Positions 26,401 to 33,426 of a DNA stretch of 64,000 bases are shown piece by piece. The first letter of the stretch is position 1. Each line of letters opens with the position of its first letter. Source of the stretch: Arctopsyche grandis (lineage: Eukaryota > Arthropoda > Insecta > Trichoptera > Hydropsychidae); NCBI RefSeq assembly GCF_051622035.1, contig NC_135361.1, forward strand, positions 4,779,001-4,843,000, in the 5' to 3' direction. The position numbers and the translations under genes are program-made. The notes under the pieces were generated by a model. The model did no database searches. It had not been told where the DNA came from and worked only from the letters and a program-made list of their open reading frames with translations.

Positions 26401-28069
26401 TCGTTCATTTTTTTTCAAATATTTTGAAGGAAAGCACTGAATTACACCATTTTCAAAGTTCCTACCTAAAATATGTGATTTTATGATTCAAAAATGGTTC
26501 ATGAATTGTTTGTACACAAACTTATGGTGAATAATTTGCAAACAAAATTCGTAGAGTTACTATCGTATATATTACATTCTTGTGAAGACAATTTGCTTAC
26601 TAAAAAGTATATAAAGTATAAAGTATTTGTATTATATTATATATTAGCTAGAAATTTATAATATTTAATTCCTCAAAACATCGCCACACAAAATTTTGTG
26701 CTATTTTTTTACAAACTTCCTTTACGTTTCACTAACGATTATTTAGAACTATTCCTAACTAACTTAGAGAAAAAATACGAGCAAAATTTTGAAACTTCAT
26801 ACATATAATCATTAAAATAATGCCAAAAAGGTATTTTTAATTTATACCAAGAATGCCTAACAGTTAGCCCCAATGTGTTTTCCTGGCCAGAAACATTGTA
26901 CATTTGATACAAGTATTATTAGTATTATAAAAAGTAAATACATATTAATTAACATCCAACAGACATCTACGGTCAAATTTGTAAATTTGCAGCATTTTAG
27001 ACAATTCAGCGAAATTCTAGATTGCTAAAAACTCGAGATTTGTGAAAAATGGGTAAGGTTGCCAATTTGTTGGAACCATTTTAATGAAAATCAGATAAAC
27101 TGGCTAACTCTGACAGGAAACGACTGATATGGAGTCACAAATTCAAAGTCTGGCCAGCAGAAACCAGTGGGATTTGAACAGATGACCACTTTGTTCAAAG
27201 CATTATATGCTAACCACTAGTTAATTCTGCTGGTTTAAATGTGATTTTCAATTCTTGAAAATTAAATAAATGTTTTTATTCAACAAGCAGTACGACTTGA
27301 TTACGCTTAATGAATGTTAAAATTGTTTTATTTAATGCGAAATTGAGAGCGTAATTGGGCAATTTTGAATCACGACTCTTGTGTAAGCTATAAATTTAAT
27401 GCGGCTTTGAATAAAGTACGTTTGAAAAAGAATTTTATGCATTCTATAAACGAGAAAAACATCCCATTGATACGATGCGACGTATAAATAAAAAATAAAA
27501 TTGTATCTAATATATAAAACAGACTCGATTTCTGTATGTATCAACGGGCATTGCATTACCAGGCGTTGCTATGGCAATCTTATGGAAACCTCATTATATA
27601 AGTCACATTCTATACAGACGTAATAGAAAATATTATGTCGAATTATTTATAAGTAGAAAGATATTAATATATTAATGTTTTCGTACCTGTAATGTCCAAG
27701 TATCACTGGCTTCGACAAGAAAAGCTTGAAATCGTTCGTCGGCTATGAAAGTATACCGATCAACTGTCAGGATGTGAGCGTCTCGTTTTCGTATCCATGA
27801 TACCGATTTGTTTCCGAGCTGCTTGACCTACAACAAAATGGTAAAGTTTGCTGAAAAAAAATCTACAAAGCGATCCAGCGATGCGATTTGATCCGAGTCA
27901 AATGGATTTATCACCTTGCATGGCAGGTAAGCGTGGGTGCCCAGTTGTGTTGTGATATTTGTGGCCGTCGAAGGATCAAAATAGGGTCCTGTGTAAAGAC
28001 CAGAAAATCGTTTGACCATGTGTCTATTTTCGTGCCCTCCAGGTGACCCTCCGGCTGCCCCCAAAAGAC
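5318..28069 (-). CDS. dpr-family two-Ig-domain cell-surface protein (5'-incomplete)
   Basis: Members of this family (Dpr proteins, partners of DIPs) are neuronal immunoglobulin-superfamily receptors used for cell recognition and synaptic specificity. Six exons with canonical GT/AG borders and compatible phases join to 286 residues. Ig1 has Cys50, the core Trp62 (VKQLGNKSVSWIRKRD) and Cys112 in YECQVSTEPK. Ig2 has Cys153 (LRC), Trp167 (IFWYRD) and Cys213 in GNYSCSPSN. The hallmarks GPYFD, HILTVDRYTF, DERFQ and NGEHPAAMQ are present. Three N-glycosylation sequons are visible (N37, N57, N210). The hydrophobic tail at about 268-283 suggests a GPI anchor or C-terminal membrane attachment. Introns are 87, 2278, 10970, 1546 and 7008 bp. 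No exon is disrupted. The start codon and signal peptide are not in the recognised exons. Family assignment is firm; the particular paralogue is not, although the first domain recalls the dpr11/15/16/17 type. Confidence 0.95.
5574..6026 (-). repeat. SINE-A copy, nearly full length
   Basis: The tRNA-like head is at 6026-5960 in reverse, with a B-box-like GGTTCGATCC (revcomp of GGATCGAACC). It is followed by the family body and the tail GGAAGGCGCATTGGGG, then A/T-rich sequence. Compare 50509-50937, which is alignable along its whole length. It lies in the last dpr intron, in the same strand sense as the gene. Confidence 0.85.
6160..7092 (+). mobile_element. CR1/Jockey-type LINE (LINE-C) 3' fragment, degenerate
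   Basis: Broken reverse transcriptase C-terminal sequence: DLGVILNNKLDF, KSLGFLLRSTKPFNDPYV, IERVQLKFIKSLRYRFP, DAAFLFKLLNGFLDCPD, GFRIPVRYSRH. It carries in-frame stops and frameshifts. The 3' UTR ends near TGATTTTTCAATAAATATA. The same protein region occurs in reverse at 47695-48530, and the 3' UTR alone at 296-438. It lies antisense to dpr in intron 5. Confidence 0.85.
7093..7620. other. Intronic stretch, no feature recognised
   Basis: Mixed-composition intron sequence with a CpG-richer part at about 7300-7480. No coding motif or repeat-family match was seen. Confidence 0.3.
7620..7644. repeat. (GT)n microsatellite
   Basis: Alternating TG/GT run of about 25 bases within a dpr intron. Confidence 0.95.
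7910..8232 (+). repeat. SINE-B copy (tRNA-related)
   Basis: It begins with a GTGAAATATCATCGCATG-type segment, then TGGCATATTA. It contains GTGTTCGATCCACACG, which has the form of a tRNA T-arm or B box. An AT-rich 3' part ends near TGATCAGAGACTTATTTCCC. The same arrangement lies in reverse at 48883-49186. The two copies define a second SINE-like family. Confidence 0.6.
8615..9290 (-). mobile_element. LINE reverse-transcriptase fragment interrupted by a MITE
   Basis: The minus strand encodes two parts of a degenerate non-LTR reverse transcriptase C-terminal region. Bases 9270-9100 give NKLKVNLSKT and an IDG...V...YL motif. Bases 8870-8620 give KKMAKKVGVLCRLRNLLS and LQKVQNRVMRAICGN. The MITE at 8882-9088 separates them, and the frame closes when the MITE and one TTAA copy are removed. 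No 3' end was defined. Confidence 0.75.
8882..9088. mobile_element. TTAA-flanked foldback MITE
   Basis: A 207-bp element with terminal inverted repeats of about 44 bp starting GGTCTGTTCATACCTATCC and continuing through AGCACGACCCG. Both sides carry the duplicated target TTAA (8878-8881 and 9089-9092). The centre holds a further inverted pair (TATGGACG... and ...CGTCCATA). The TTAA target points to a piggyBac- or Kolobok-type transposase in trans. It is non-autonomous, with no ORF. Confidence 0.9.
9291..10105. other. Intronic stretch with a CpG-richer segment
   Basis: No gene or repeat family was recognised. Bases about 9620-9830 are richer in CpG and may be conserved intronic sequence. Small ORFs here have no domain. 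Confidence 0.3.
10106..10828 (-). repeat. R1 retroposon-like repeat, long copy
   Basis: Reverse-oriented copy of the R1 family. It shares long blocks with 20750-21341, 23597-24192 and 32785-33410, including ATCAGCTGATAACTAAAAATAA at the 5' side, TTGACATATTTGGCCAAAAA-like sequence, GAGATAACGAGAACCTATA-like sequence, and GAGCAATATGGCAAAGTATG near the 3' end. There is no long ORF. Confidence 0.8.
10835..11490 (-). mobile_element. RTE-type LINE 3' coding fragment (RTE-1)
   Basis: The minus strand encodes KRLKYLGTWLNEEMDPDEDL, RIRIEMARTAFIKMK, LLHGYETWTLKTRM and, after frameshifts, a GRKKLSWLRNMRM segment. These are the C-terminal features of endonuclease-reverse transcriptase LINEs of the RTE type. 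It is homologous to 35231-35835 (+). It is a degenerate pseudogene within dpr intron 5, abutting the R1 copy below it. Confidence 0.88.
11560..11918 (-). mobile_element. Diverged LTR related to 1890-2259
   Basis: Read on the minus strand from 11918 it starts TGTAGCATATGCC and continues with GGGAGCCGCCG, TATAATTGGTTTTCAAGGAT, then GTGCTGTCGG and AGAATTCTCAGAACTGACTG. These match, in the same order, the segments of the solo LTR at 1890-2259. The far end (about 11560) is not well defined. It is probably a fragment of a related retrotransposon LTR. Confidence 0.55.
11919..12498. other. Intron 5 sequence next to exon 5
   Basis: No separate gene was seen. It includes a CT-rich microsatellite at 12379-12406 and TATG/CATA repeats at about 12440-12465. 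The GC-richer part at about 12150-12340 has no recognisable coding motif. Confidence 0.3.
12499..12604 (-). CDS. dpr gene, exon encoding the end of Ig2
   Basis: Acceptor CATCCACAG with AG at 12606-12605; donor GTAAGA from 12498. The 35 residues plus one base begin IGTLLIYNSRREDSGNYSC and contain the second Ig2 cysteine in YSCSPSNLDSASV, ending HVLN. It enters in phase 0 and leaves in phase 1, matching both neighbours. SCSPSN is a strongly conserved dpr-family signature. Confidence 0.95.
13006..13629 (+). mobile_element. Jockey-like LINE, 5'-truncated, with intact target duplication
   Basis: A 624-bp insertion flanked by the 13-bp direct repeat ACAAATGTCACAA (12993-13005 and 13630-13642). It encodes ISSIYPIFNRHSSLSTQNK and KLYRALILPL before a frameshift, then TSRFYDRITNNHTKTLVKSL and the shared 3' UTR. 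It ends ACATTTAAAAATCAAA. It lies antisense to dpr in the 1.5-kb intron. Confidence 0.93.
13740..14035 (+). repeat. Diverged R1-related repeat
   Basis: It retains ATATGAGAGATAATGAGAAC, TTATAGGCGTTTAACTAATT, ATTAAACGTCACCGTC and ATCGATTGAAATTTCCATCG. This is the same order of blocks as in the R1 copies and the related segments at 42890-43090 and 54380-54720. It is a subfamily that differs from the main R1 group. Confidence 0.55.
14151..14344 (-). CDS. dpr gene, exon encoding most of Ig2
   Basis: Acceptor TTCGCAG with AG at 14346-14345; donor GTAAGT from 14150. It encodes 64 residues after completing the split Val: PKIEIVGESDLYVKAGSTVS, then LRCVITRSLE with the first Ig2 cysteine, IFWYRDSERVLNYD with the core Trp, and ends RVGPDTT. 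It enters in phase 1 and leaves in phase 0. The translation is uninterrupted. Confidence 0.96.
14353..15414. other. Intron 4 sequence, no gene supported
   Basis: A plus-strand open frame at 14662-15120 (ATG at 14753, 122 residues) has no domain I recognise. It is antisense to the dpr intron and has no coding signature beyond length. I treat it as chance. No repeat family was assigned here. Confidence 0.35.
15415..16600 (-). mobile_element. Degenerate RTE/I-type LINE reverse transcriptase (RTE-3)
   Basis: On the minus strand a reverse transcriptase can be followed in pieces: TVSIISHPSKVLLYILKARL, KAFDCV, QRGFRKGCILSPDLFNI, SIRFSDDRTLMASNEDEM (a decayed YADD-type active-site box) and GLKINKNP. 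Stops and frameshifts are frequent. The end of the fragment (about 15415) is approximate. It lies in the 11-kb dpr intron. Confidence 0.85.
16560..16800. repeat. Inverted duplication of part of the LINE
   Basis: About 16580-16608 (GCAGGTTTAAAAACATGAGA and on) and 16738-16772 (CAATCGATCTCATGTTTTTA and on) are reverse complements. The flanking words TGGTCC and GGACC are also paired. The two arms form a foldback of about 240 bp at the 5' end of the LINE fragment. Confidence 0.6.
16801..18786. other. Intron 4: CpG-rich block then AT-rich sequence
   Basis: Bases about 16930-17700 are markedly CpG-rich for this window, with C-rich tracts (CCCTCCCACCCTC-like near 17400-17430) and several ORFs that are composition artefacts. 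No protein family was recognised. The rest (17750-18786) is AT-rich with TATG repeats. The CpG block is a candidate intronic regulatory element. Confidence 0.35.
18789..19215 (+). pseudogene. Tc1-like transposon, 5' end and transposase N-terminal remnant
   Basis: It begins after a TA with CAGTACCGGTAATTC, the usual form of a Tc1/mariner terminal repeat. Downstream, with stops and shifts, the plus strand reads LSSRGLSTRKITLQL, LARFLKNN, ETGSVNRKPSSRSLKK and SLTKII. This is the pattern of the Tc1-family paired helix-turn-helix domain (a Gly-x-ST-R-x-I motif, then ETGSV.R.P..GR). The catalytic DDE region is absent. Confidence 0.75.
19216..19879. other. Intron 4 sequence, no gene recognised
   Basis: AT-rich to 19600. 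Bases about 19610-19830 are more balanced in composition and may be part of an unidentified repeat or conserved intron element. Confidence 0.3.
20258..20472 (-). repeat. Short R1 copy nested in hAT MITE
   Basis: It starts TTTTTACAAACCTCCTTTAC and GTTTCACACGG in reverse, then the family's CTTTGCCATATTGCTCATTT segment. It is absent from the sister MITE at 40040-40736, which reads straight through GATTCGTTGATTGATATTTC. Confidence 0.75.
20689..21341 (+). repeat. R1 copy nested in hAT MITE
   Basis: It contains ATCAGCTGATAACTAATAAC, a TGGTTAGAAAGTTTG segment also seen in reverse at about 10740, TAGAGATAGCGAGAACCTAT, and GAGCAATATGGCAAAGTATG, ending near AAACGTATAAGAGGTTAG. It interrupts the MITE at a position uninterrupted in 40040-40736. 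Confidence 0.75.
21526..21600. repeat. 35-bp tandem duplication of the hAT MITE right end
   Basis: GTCACCGCACGCCACTG followed by ATATGTAGATATAT occurs at 21526 and again at 21561. The second copy continues into the flanking sequence. Confidence 0.9.
21601..23596. other. Intron 4 sequence, no gene recognised
   Basis: AT-rich, with CT tracts at about 21880-21900 and CATA/TATG repeats. A less AT-rich part at about 23290-23560 matched nothing I recognise. Confidence 0.3.
23597..24192 (+). repeat. R1 repeat, long copy
   Basis: It begins with TGTATGTAAGCTTATTGTAA (twice, about 40 bp apart), then AACTTCTTATTGAATACTTA, TATTTGGCCAAAAATCAATA and TATTACATTACATGAAGCTA. It ends with GAGCAATATGGCAAAGTATG and AATAAGAGGTAAGTAAAAAG. 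It aligns along its whole length with 32815-33410 and, reversed, with 10106-10680. Confidence 0.88.
24193..25312. other. Intron 4 sequence near exon 3
   Basis: No gene. A G-rich run lies at 24969-24985. Bases about 24740-25240 have a CpG-richer composition and no recognised repeat. Confidence 0.3.
25315..25408 (-). CDS. dpr gene, exon encoding the end of Ig1
   Basis: Acceptor ATTCCACAG with AG at 25410-25409; donor GTACGT from 25314. It encodes VKYVQARDAGQYECQVSTEP and KMSHFITLNVV plus one base. YECQVSTEPKMS carries the second Ig1 cysteine and is a dpr-family hallmark. It enters in phase 0 and leaves in phase 1. Confidence 0.96.
25480..26232 (-). repeat. SINE-A copy split by a 580-bp TIR element
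   Basis: The tail side (ACCAGGAAGGCCTTACAGGT and TGCGCCTTCCTGGCCAGAAA in reverse) lies at 25491-25564. The body (ATCCACAGAGACATCTATGG) resumes at 26145. The two halves rejoin exactly when the inserted element and one copy of its 8-bp target are removed. Confidence 0.8.
25565..26144. mobile_element. Non-autonomous DNA transposon with 8-bp target duplication
   Basis: The ends GGTGCTACTTTAGTATGCGG and its near-exact inverse ACCGCATACTAAAGTAGCATC are flanked by CAATTATT (25557-25564 and 26145-26152). The terminal word TACTTTAGTATGCGRTCTAC recurs three times in the left subterminal region. The middle is a long hairpin (about 25740-25800 against 25832-25885, around a short AT-rich loop). No ORF is present. 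The 8-bp duplication suits hAT, P or Merlin; the superfamily is unresolved. Confidence 0.9.
26237..26312 (-). repeat. Short SINE-A body fragment
   Basis: It repeats the segment AACATCCACAGAGACATTTATGG-like and CAAATTTGTAAATTTTCAA directly after the preceding copy. It may be a local tandem duplication. Confidence 0.5.
26313..27070 (-). repeat. Inverted duplicate of window bases 1-887
   Basis: Reverse-complement similarity to 1-887 continues well beyond the SINE. Shared words include AACAATTCATGAACCAT, GTGTGGCGATGTTT, CCTTCAAAATATTTGAAAAA and ATTCAATCGAG. Copy 1 differs by a LINE insertion (296-438). Copy 2 carries a segment at about 26705-26790 not present in copy 1. Confidence 0.8.
26833..27232 (-). 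repeat. SINE-A copy, near full length
   Basis: The head at 27232-27150 in reverse contains an imperfect tRNA-like segment (GTTCAAATCCCACTGG). The body and the GCCCCAATGTGTTTTCCTGG tail region follow. It lies in dpr intron 2, sense to the gene. Confidence 0.8.
27687..27827 (-). CDS. dpr gene, exon encoding the core of Ig1
   Basis: Acceptor TTTTGTTGTAG with AG at 27829-27828; donor GTACGA from 27686. Exactly 47 codons, phase 0 at both ends: VKQLGNKSVSWIRKRDAHIL, TVDRYTFIADERFQAFLVEA and SDTWTLQ. It holds the Ig1 core Trp, the HILTVDRYTF and DERFQ motifs typical of dpr, and an N-glycosylation sequon (NKS). Confidence 0.97.
27915..28069 (-). CDS. dpr gene, most 5' exon recognised
   Basis: Acceptor CATTCTTTTCAG with AG at 28071-28070; the exon enters in phase 1 (two bases complete a split codon). 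It encodes 51 residues: a Gly-rich LLGAAGGSPGGHENRH segment, then GPYFDPSTATNITTQLGTHA and YLPCK with the first Ig1 cysteine. The donor is AAG|GTGATA, a weaker site, before an 87-bp intron. Reading past the donor adds residues that are not dpr-like before a stop. The signal peptide must be on an upstream exon. Confidence 0.93.
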
Positions 28070-28080
28070 CTGAAAAGAAT

Positions 28081-29059
28081 GGAAAAAAGTGACCTCAAGA
28101 TAGATTGGAAAACTTTCTGAAAAACGGTGATAAATTTCGGCAAAAGAACACAATCTGAATTTCGTTCAACAAATAAATGGAATTACGACTGTTCAATGAC
28201 CCAATATGACCTTATTTAACGCATACGTACGCGCTTCAAATATATTTTGAATGGTTATTTGTATTTCATATAAGTTTATTGAGCTTCTAAAGTGGGACTC
28301 AAAAAGGGCAATTACATATGAAATAGTTTAAGTTTATTTTTGAAGTAATTTAGAACGTACTAGAATGCTATTTTAGGAATATGCTTCAATGGGATGAAAT
28401 TAGCATGATATTTTAAGTTAGTTTTGATTTCATCATATTATTATGAAAAAAATGATGGAGACTTTCAGTGCTTAGGAATTAATTTTAAAATAAGCTATTA
28501 AACTATCAATATTGCCTATATTTTATGTATTTCGTTGCAAAAAATTTGAGAGCAAATAAAAAGTACTCATATATGTTTTTCAATAGATTATGTAACTATA
28601 TTATATTATGTTTGTTTAAGTAATTTTCAAAATTGTATTCTTTCTTTTTTTATACTATATTTAATATTTAAAGTCAATATTTCCACAGCTTGATAAATAA
28701 CTCATACCTGTTATATTTTATTTTCGGAAATACCTACATATGTATATGTTCTATTTATTTTTTAAAATATTTTTTTGCCATCGAGTATTTTTTATTTACT
28801 CGATTATTTAAAAAAAATGAGAGTAAATAAAAAATACTCGTTTATGTTTTTTCAATAGATTTTTATTTAAATATATTATATTATGTTTGTTTCACTTATA
28901 TTCAAAGTTGTATTCGTTCTTTTTTTATTCTATATTTAATATTTAAAGTCAATATTTCTACAGCTTGATATCATATCTGTCATATTTTATTTTCGGAAAT
29001 ACCTATATGTTTTATTAATTTTTTAATATTTTTTTGCGATTCCTCGATTACTTTAACAT
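28081..29059. other. Upstream dpr intron, AT-rich
   Basis: No exon was recognised. Bases about 28530-28780 and 28790-29040 are imperfect direct repeats of each other (both carry GATTATTT/ATTTTTTTGC and TTTAATATTTAAAGTCAATA with CAGCTTGATA and TTTTCGGAAATACCTA). They form a tandem duplication of about 250 bp. Confidence 0.6.
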
Positions 29060-29870
29060 AGGCCTGGGCAAACTGCGGCCCGCCAAGTATTTTGGTGCGG
29101 CCCGCGAGCAAAATTCAAAAAAGTTTACTATTTTCTGATCTAAAATTTTTTTTGTTGATTTGTTAAATGTTTTATCGTTTCTGACATAAGATACAATTCG
29201 AATTTGGGCCAAACTAGACTACAAACTTTAATGAGCAATTATCATCAATATTAGAATCGATCACAAGGTACTCGATAGCTCTCGACGAAAGTAATGATCG
29301 AAAACAGTAATTATTTTCATACGCGGATGTAACTCTAAATTTGAAATTATTGAAGAGCTTTTGTCATTGGAATCACTTAAATATCAAATTTTATCCAGGA
29401 TAAAATTTGCGAAAATTATCCTGATTACAATTTAATTATAATTCATTGTATTATATGTACATCAACAAGTATTGTACATAGATGTGTTAAAAGTTGAACA
29501 TGTGATATCCTGTATTATCAAACTTGTAAATTTAATACGATCGAGTGGCTTGAAACACAGACAATTCATTGCTTTTCTTCGAGTTATTGAATGTGAGTTC
29601 ACAGATATTATTTTCATAATCATATTCGATGGCAGAGCCTAGGAAAAATACTTCGGCGAGTATGAGATACAAAAGAAGAAATCGTTCTATCGACTAAATA
29701 CTATCGACTTTCCCGAATTAACTGATAATGACTGGCTGTGTGATTTTGCATTTACTTTGGACATCGTGAAACATTTAAATACTTTCAACGCAGTGTTCCA
29801 AGGGGAAAATTTATATGTCCATGATATGGTGAAAAGTAAAACTACGACTGTTTCTTCACCATTTATTTAT
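29060..29870 (+). pseudogene. hAT transposase-like fragment (GTF2IRD2/Charlie type)
   Basis: The left edge, GGCCTGGGCAAACTGCGGCC then CGCCAAG, resembles the terminal sequence of many hAT elements. About 29690-29845 translates to FPELTDNDWLCDFAFTLDI, VKHLNTFNAVFQGENLYVHD and MVKSKT. This is the D.WL.DLAFL.DI..HLN.LN..LQG pattern of GTF2IRD2-like hAT transposases. Upstream coding sequence (about 29570-29690) is broken. No right terminus was found. Confidence 0.7.
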
Positions 29871-31340
29871 TAAACGGGTAGACAATTAAGTAACAGTCAA
29901 ACCTTACATAAAATTAAGACAGATTTGAAAATAGCCGGGCTACTTTGATCCCAAGCAAAAATATCATGAAAATGTTCCAATTTGTAACTTTTTATTGAGC
30001 ATGATTTCGAACAAACTTGGACAATTTCGTTTTTAAAAATAAAAATTGATATGCTGGATTCGTTTTTATGTACGTTTGTCTTATCCTTCCATATCGCAAA
30101 GTACATATTTAAAAACAGGATCGTTTGTTTAAAATCTCAATTTGTACTCGATGTATTTTTTGTCGTTGGGAGATTTTCTTTCAAGGCGGTGTCTTCGAAT
30201 GGAGCAAATTCTCGTCTGGAAAATCTGGAGAACGAAAGGCCAGAGAACCTTCCCAGAATAACCACATCGACGAACATTATTTTTTATCGACATTATTTAC
30301 TGTTGTTGTAAAGGTTAGAAGCGGTGCGTATTTATACGCGGTCCGTATCGGATGTGCGCGCTGAATTATTCATACGGCCTTTCGGCGTAATAAAAATTAT
30401 TGGATTTCGATATCAACTTGTACCTCTATCGACACCGAGAGGGAAAAAGAGTGCCCTCTGGATCGACTTGAACTGCATTTGAAAGCTGAAGCGAAACGGA
30501 AAAGGTTGCCGTTTGCCGAACTTGGACCAAATGATAAACAAGCGGGCAAACGATCGGACAAAATAAAAACATCATTAATATTGATGACGAGCTGTCGGAC
30601 GGAAAAGTTTGCGGGTAAACAAAATCGTAAGAGTTATTATTTTGAATATATACAGAGTAGTAAATGTAAAGTGTCCATTATGAGTGGCGTTCGATTTGAC
30701 CCTGGAATCTTTCAAGGATCGTACTTCAATATAATACTGTTCGAAAACAGATCAAAATTCAATCTATTGTGTTATCAAAACTGAACGAGACTATTACATT
30801 TTTGAGGATTTAAAATTCCCTATATATTTGAAGGCTTTCAATTTATGCTCTCTATCATTTTTACATACCTCTTCTTACTTCGCCTTACGATTATTTAGTT
30901 ATATAAAACCATACTTGGAACATTCTACACCACTTTGTAAAAGTTGTTATATAAGTACATATGTATAAGAATAATATGTATGCTAAACTTAAAAATTGAG
31001 ATTAAATCGATATAGCAGATAATTGCAATACAAAATTTATTTATTTATAAGAAACATACATTAAAGCAATTTTGAAATAAAAATAGTAGCTAAAAAATCA
31101 ACAAAATGGAAAAGGAAGATGAAAATACATTCAGAAATTTAAATTTACACAGTAACGATCTATGTAAATGAGATAAAATCGTAAGAAAATGAATAAATGT
31201 GGGCAGAAATGATATCAAATGAAGAACAGGAAATTAATATATGTATGTATATAAAAAAACGGATGTATGTATGTTTTATGGGTATGTGACGAACGCGTTG
31301 ACCAGTATGGGAGATTTCAAAAAAACAAATTTTATAATGC
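29871..31340. other. Unannotated stretch with a CpG-richer block
   Basis: No gene or repeat was recognised. Bases about 30200-30620 are richer in CpG and carry palindromic words near 30327-30385. They resemble the other blocks suspected to be conserved non-coding sequence. Confidence 0.3.
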
Positions 31341-31418
31341 CAGGAGTATATGTTGTGCCTAGATATATTTAATAAAATAAATACACGCGAACGAGGCGCA
31401 CAACCAACCAGCGTGAAG

Positions 31419-31434
31419 TGGTCCACGTGGACCA
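31419..31434. promoter_or_regulatory. Perfect 16-bp palindrome with an E-box core
   Basis: TGGTCCACGTGGACCA is perfectly self-complementary and has CACGTG, the bHLH-ZIP E-box, at its centre. CCAAT words occur at about 31444 and 31473. It sits at the upstream edge of a CpG-rich block. Binding is inferred from the motif only. Confidence 0.45.
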
Positions 31435-31920
31435 AAACGTTTGACCAATTAGAGCAATGACGATACATTCTAACCAATGGGTGCATTTTAAGCATCCGCT
31501 TTAGTTAAATGGCGTGACGGCCAACGTTGTCGAGGGACGTGAGGAAGCGGGGTAGCGGGGAGGTGGGAGGAAAGCGTCCTTGGAACGGGTGATATCAGCG
31601 TCAGATGCACAGCGCAGGAGCGTTCACACAAAAAACAAACACACATTCATTCACCATTTCAAACGGGTGAAAGGGTTAGATCGGCGAGTCTGTAGTGCGC
31701 GCACAAAACATTTTACTATTAATACGTGTAAGTGTGCCTTTAAATTACCTTACATTATATTTATATATAACATATAACTTTATTTTATTTCTTGTATCAA
31801 ATCCTTTCAGAAACCACGCGTTGAAATCAACAGGCACAACAATAGTTATCAATCGTTTTTGTTTCTCTGTAACCACAATCAAGTATAAGAAAATAATTTA
31901 ATAAATCCATAGAAGTTTGA
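31435..31920 (+). other. CpG-rich block, possible transcript start
   Basis: A CpG-rich block (31440-31720) is followed by ATACGT|GTAAGTGTGCC (possible donor near 31725), a CCTTTCAG acceptor (about 31810), and AATAAATCC near 31902. Its plus-strand open frame (31580-31777) has no recognised domain. It could be a non-coding transcript, an LTR or chance. Confidence 0.25.
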
Positions 31921-32784
31921 ATCAATTTGATTGAACATTTGTAGCATATTTATCTTAATAAAATGTGTTTATTTTGAATTACACAAAGTATTCATGAAAT
32001 CAATGGTAATTTGATTATATTTACTTAGATACATTACATGGGTGTGTATTTTAATCCGTTGAAAATTAATTTTGTATGAAATATGTTCGAATCATCAATT
32101 TCACAGGGTGTGACATGTTGATTGTTTATTTTATTTATAATACAGTGCAATTCGACCCGTGACGCTGTTTAGCATACGAGAGGAAAAGAGAGTCTATAAG
32201 TGAAGCAATATCGTCCGGAAGTTTATGCATGTATATATGCGAATTTTCATTGTGTGCGAACGTGTACGGGTCGACTTACGAGATTGACTCGCGCAAAGCC
32301 CTCAAACGGGGGTCCGTACGTACGGCGCGCGGCGTAAACATTGATTTTCCCCGCTTTTCCGCCCTCTACCCAGCTCAATTTTAAATAATCGTATCCGTTT
32401 TATAAAACGAATGTGCAAGCGGGCGGGCAAAGGATCGAATAAAAACAAACAGCCCCAATAAAAGCGGTCCACGGGCCGCATCCCACGACCGGAGAGCGAC
32501 GCCTCACTCGCTTCGTTCCGGAATATTTTGAATAATTCAAGAGGACATTGTCGCTTACGATTTATTTGAATTTGTCGCATCTAAAAGTTGTTACGTATCC
32601 TTGAGTGTGACTTAGTTCTCTAATTTTAGACGTATTGCAGAATTTTTCTGATTAATTTTCAATCCGTTCAAAATTTGTTGGAGCAATATAGACATATTTG
32701 CACTTGTGACCAGTAGAAGTAGTAAAACAATATTTATATTTAGGTCAAATAAATGATATGTCCGGTAGTAAAGATGAAGAGATA
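31921..32784. other. Unannotated stretch with a CpG-rich block
   Basis: Bases about 32140-32580 are CpG-rich, with a GGGCGGGC-type tract near 32419. No coding motif was seen. The minus-strand open frame at 32302-32580 has no known domain. Confidence 0.3.
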
Positions 32785-33410
32785 AAAATCAGCTGATAAC
32801 TAAAAATAAGTGTATGTGATGTATATATTTAAGCTTATTGTAAAAAACTAAATGTATGTAAGCTTATTGTAAATCATATTAACAATTAGATACAACATAA
32901 CTTCTTATTGAATACTTATCTCGCAGATAAAACCCACTGAGGAGATATACAGTGAAATGTCAGATTTGACATATTTGGCCAAAAATCAATATACATCGTG
33001 TATTACATTACATGAAGCTAAACGCCAAATTTGAAATTTATATATACATATGAGAGTTAAAACTATAAATATTTAAATATTAGAGATAACGAGAACCTAT
33101 AGAGCAAATATTATAAAATATAGAGTGAGTTATAGGCGTTTAAACAATTAAAATCTTATATGGCCATATCAAGGCGAACAGGTTGGAAGACACGAAACGA
33201 ACGCTTATTAAACGTCAGGAAGGTTTACGGGCCCCGTTTTTAAAACGCGTTGTATACGATATTTTATCTCCAACGTAATGACAGACGATACATTAGCGTG
33301 TATTAATGACCAAAATGAGCAATATGGCAAAGTATGAAAACGATCGGATAAGAGATAAAAATGACCACTAACACGAAAGCCATGTGAAACGTAAAGGAGG
33401 TATGTAATAA
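32785..33410 (+). repeat. R1 repeat, long copy
   Basis: Near-identical over most of its length to 23597-24192. It keeps the 5' ATCAGCTGATAACTAAAAAT block but lacks about 100 bp after it that the copies at 10106 and 20689 have. It ends GAAACGTAAAGGAGGTATGT followed by A-rich sequence. Confidence 0.88.
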
Positions 33411-33426
33411 AAAGAAGTATGAAATT

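Noticed and set aside
27911..28153. Alternative minus-strand frame over the first dpr exon
   Set aside because: The frame that joins in phase with the next exon and carries GPYFD and YLPCK is the other one.
32302..32580. Arg-rich minus-strand open frame
   Set aside because: Composition effect of a CpG-rich block. No domain is recognised.
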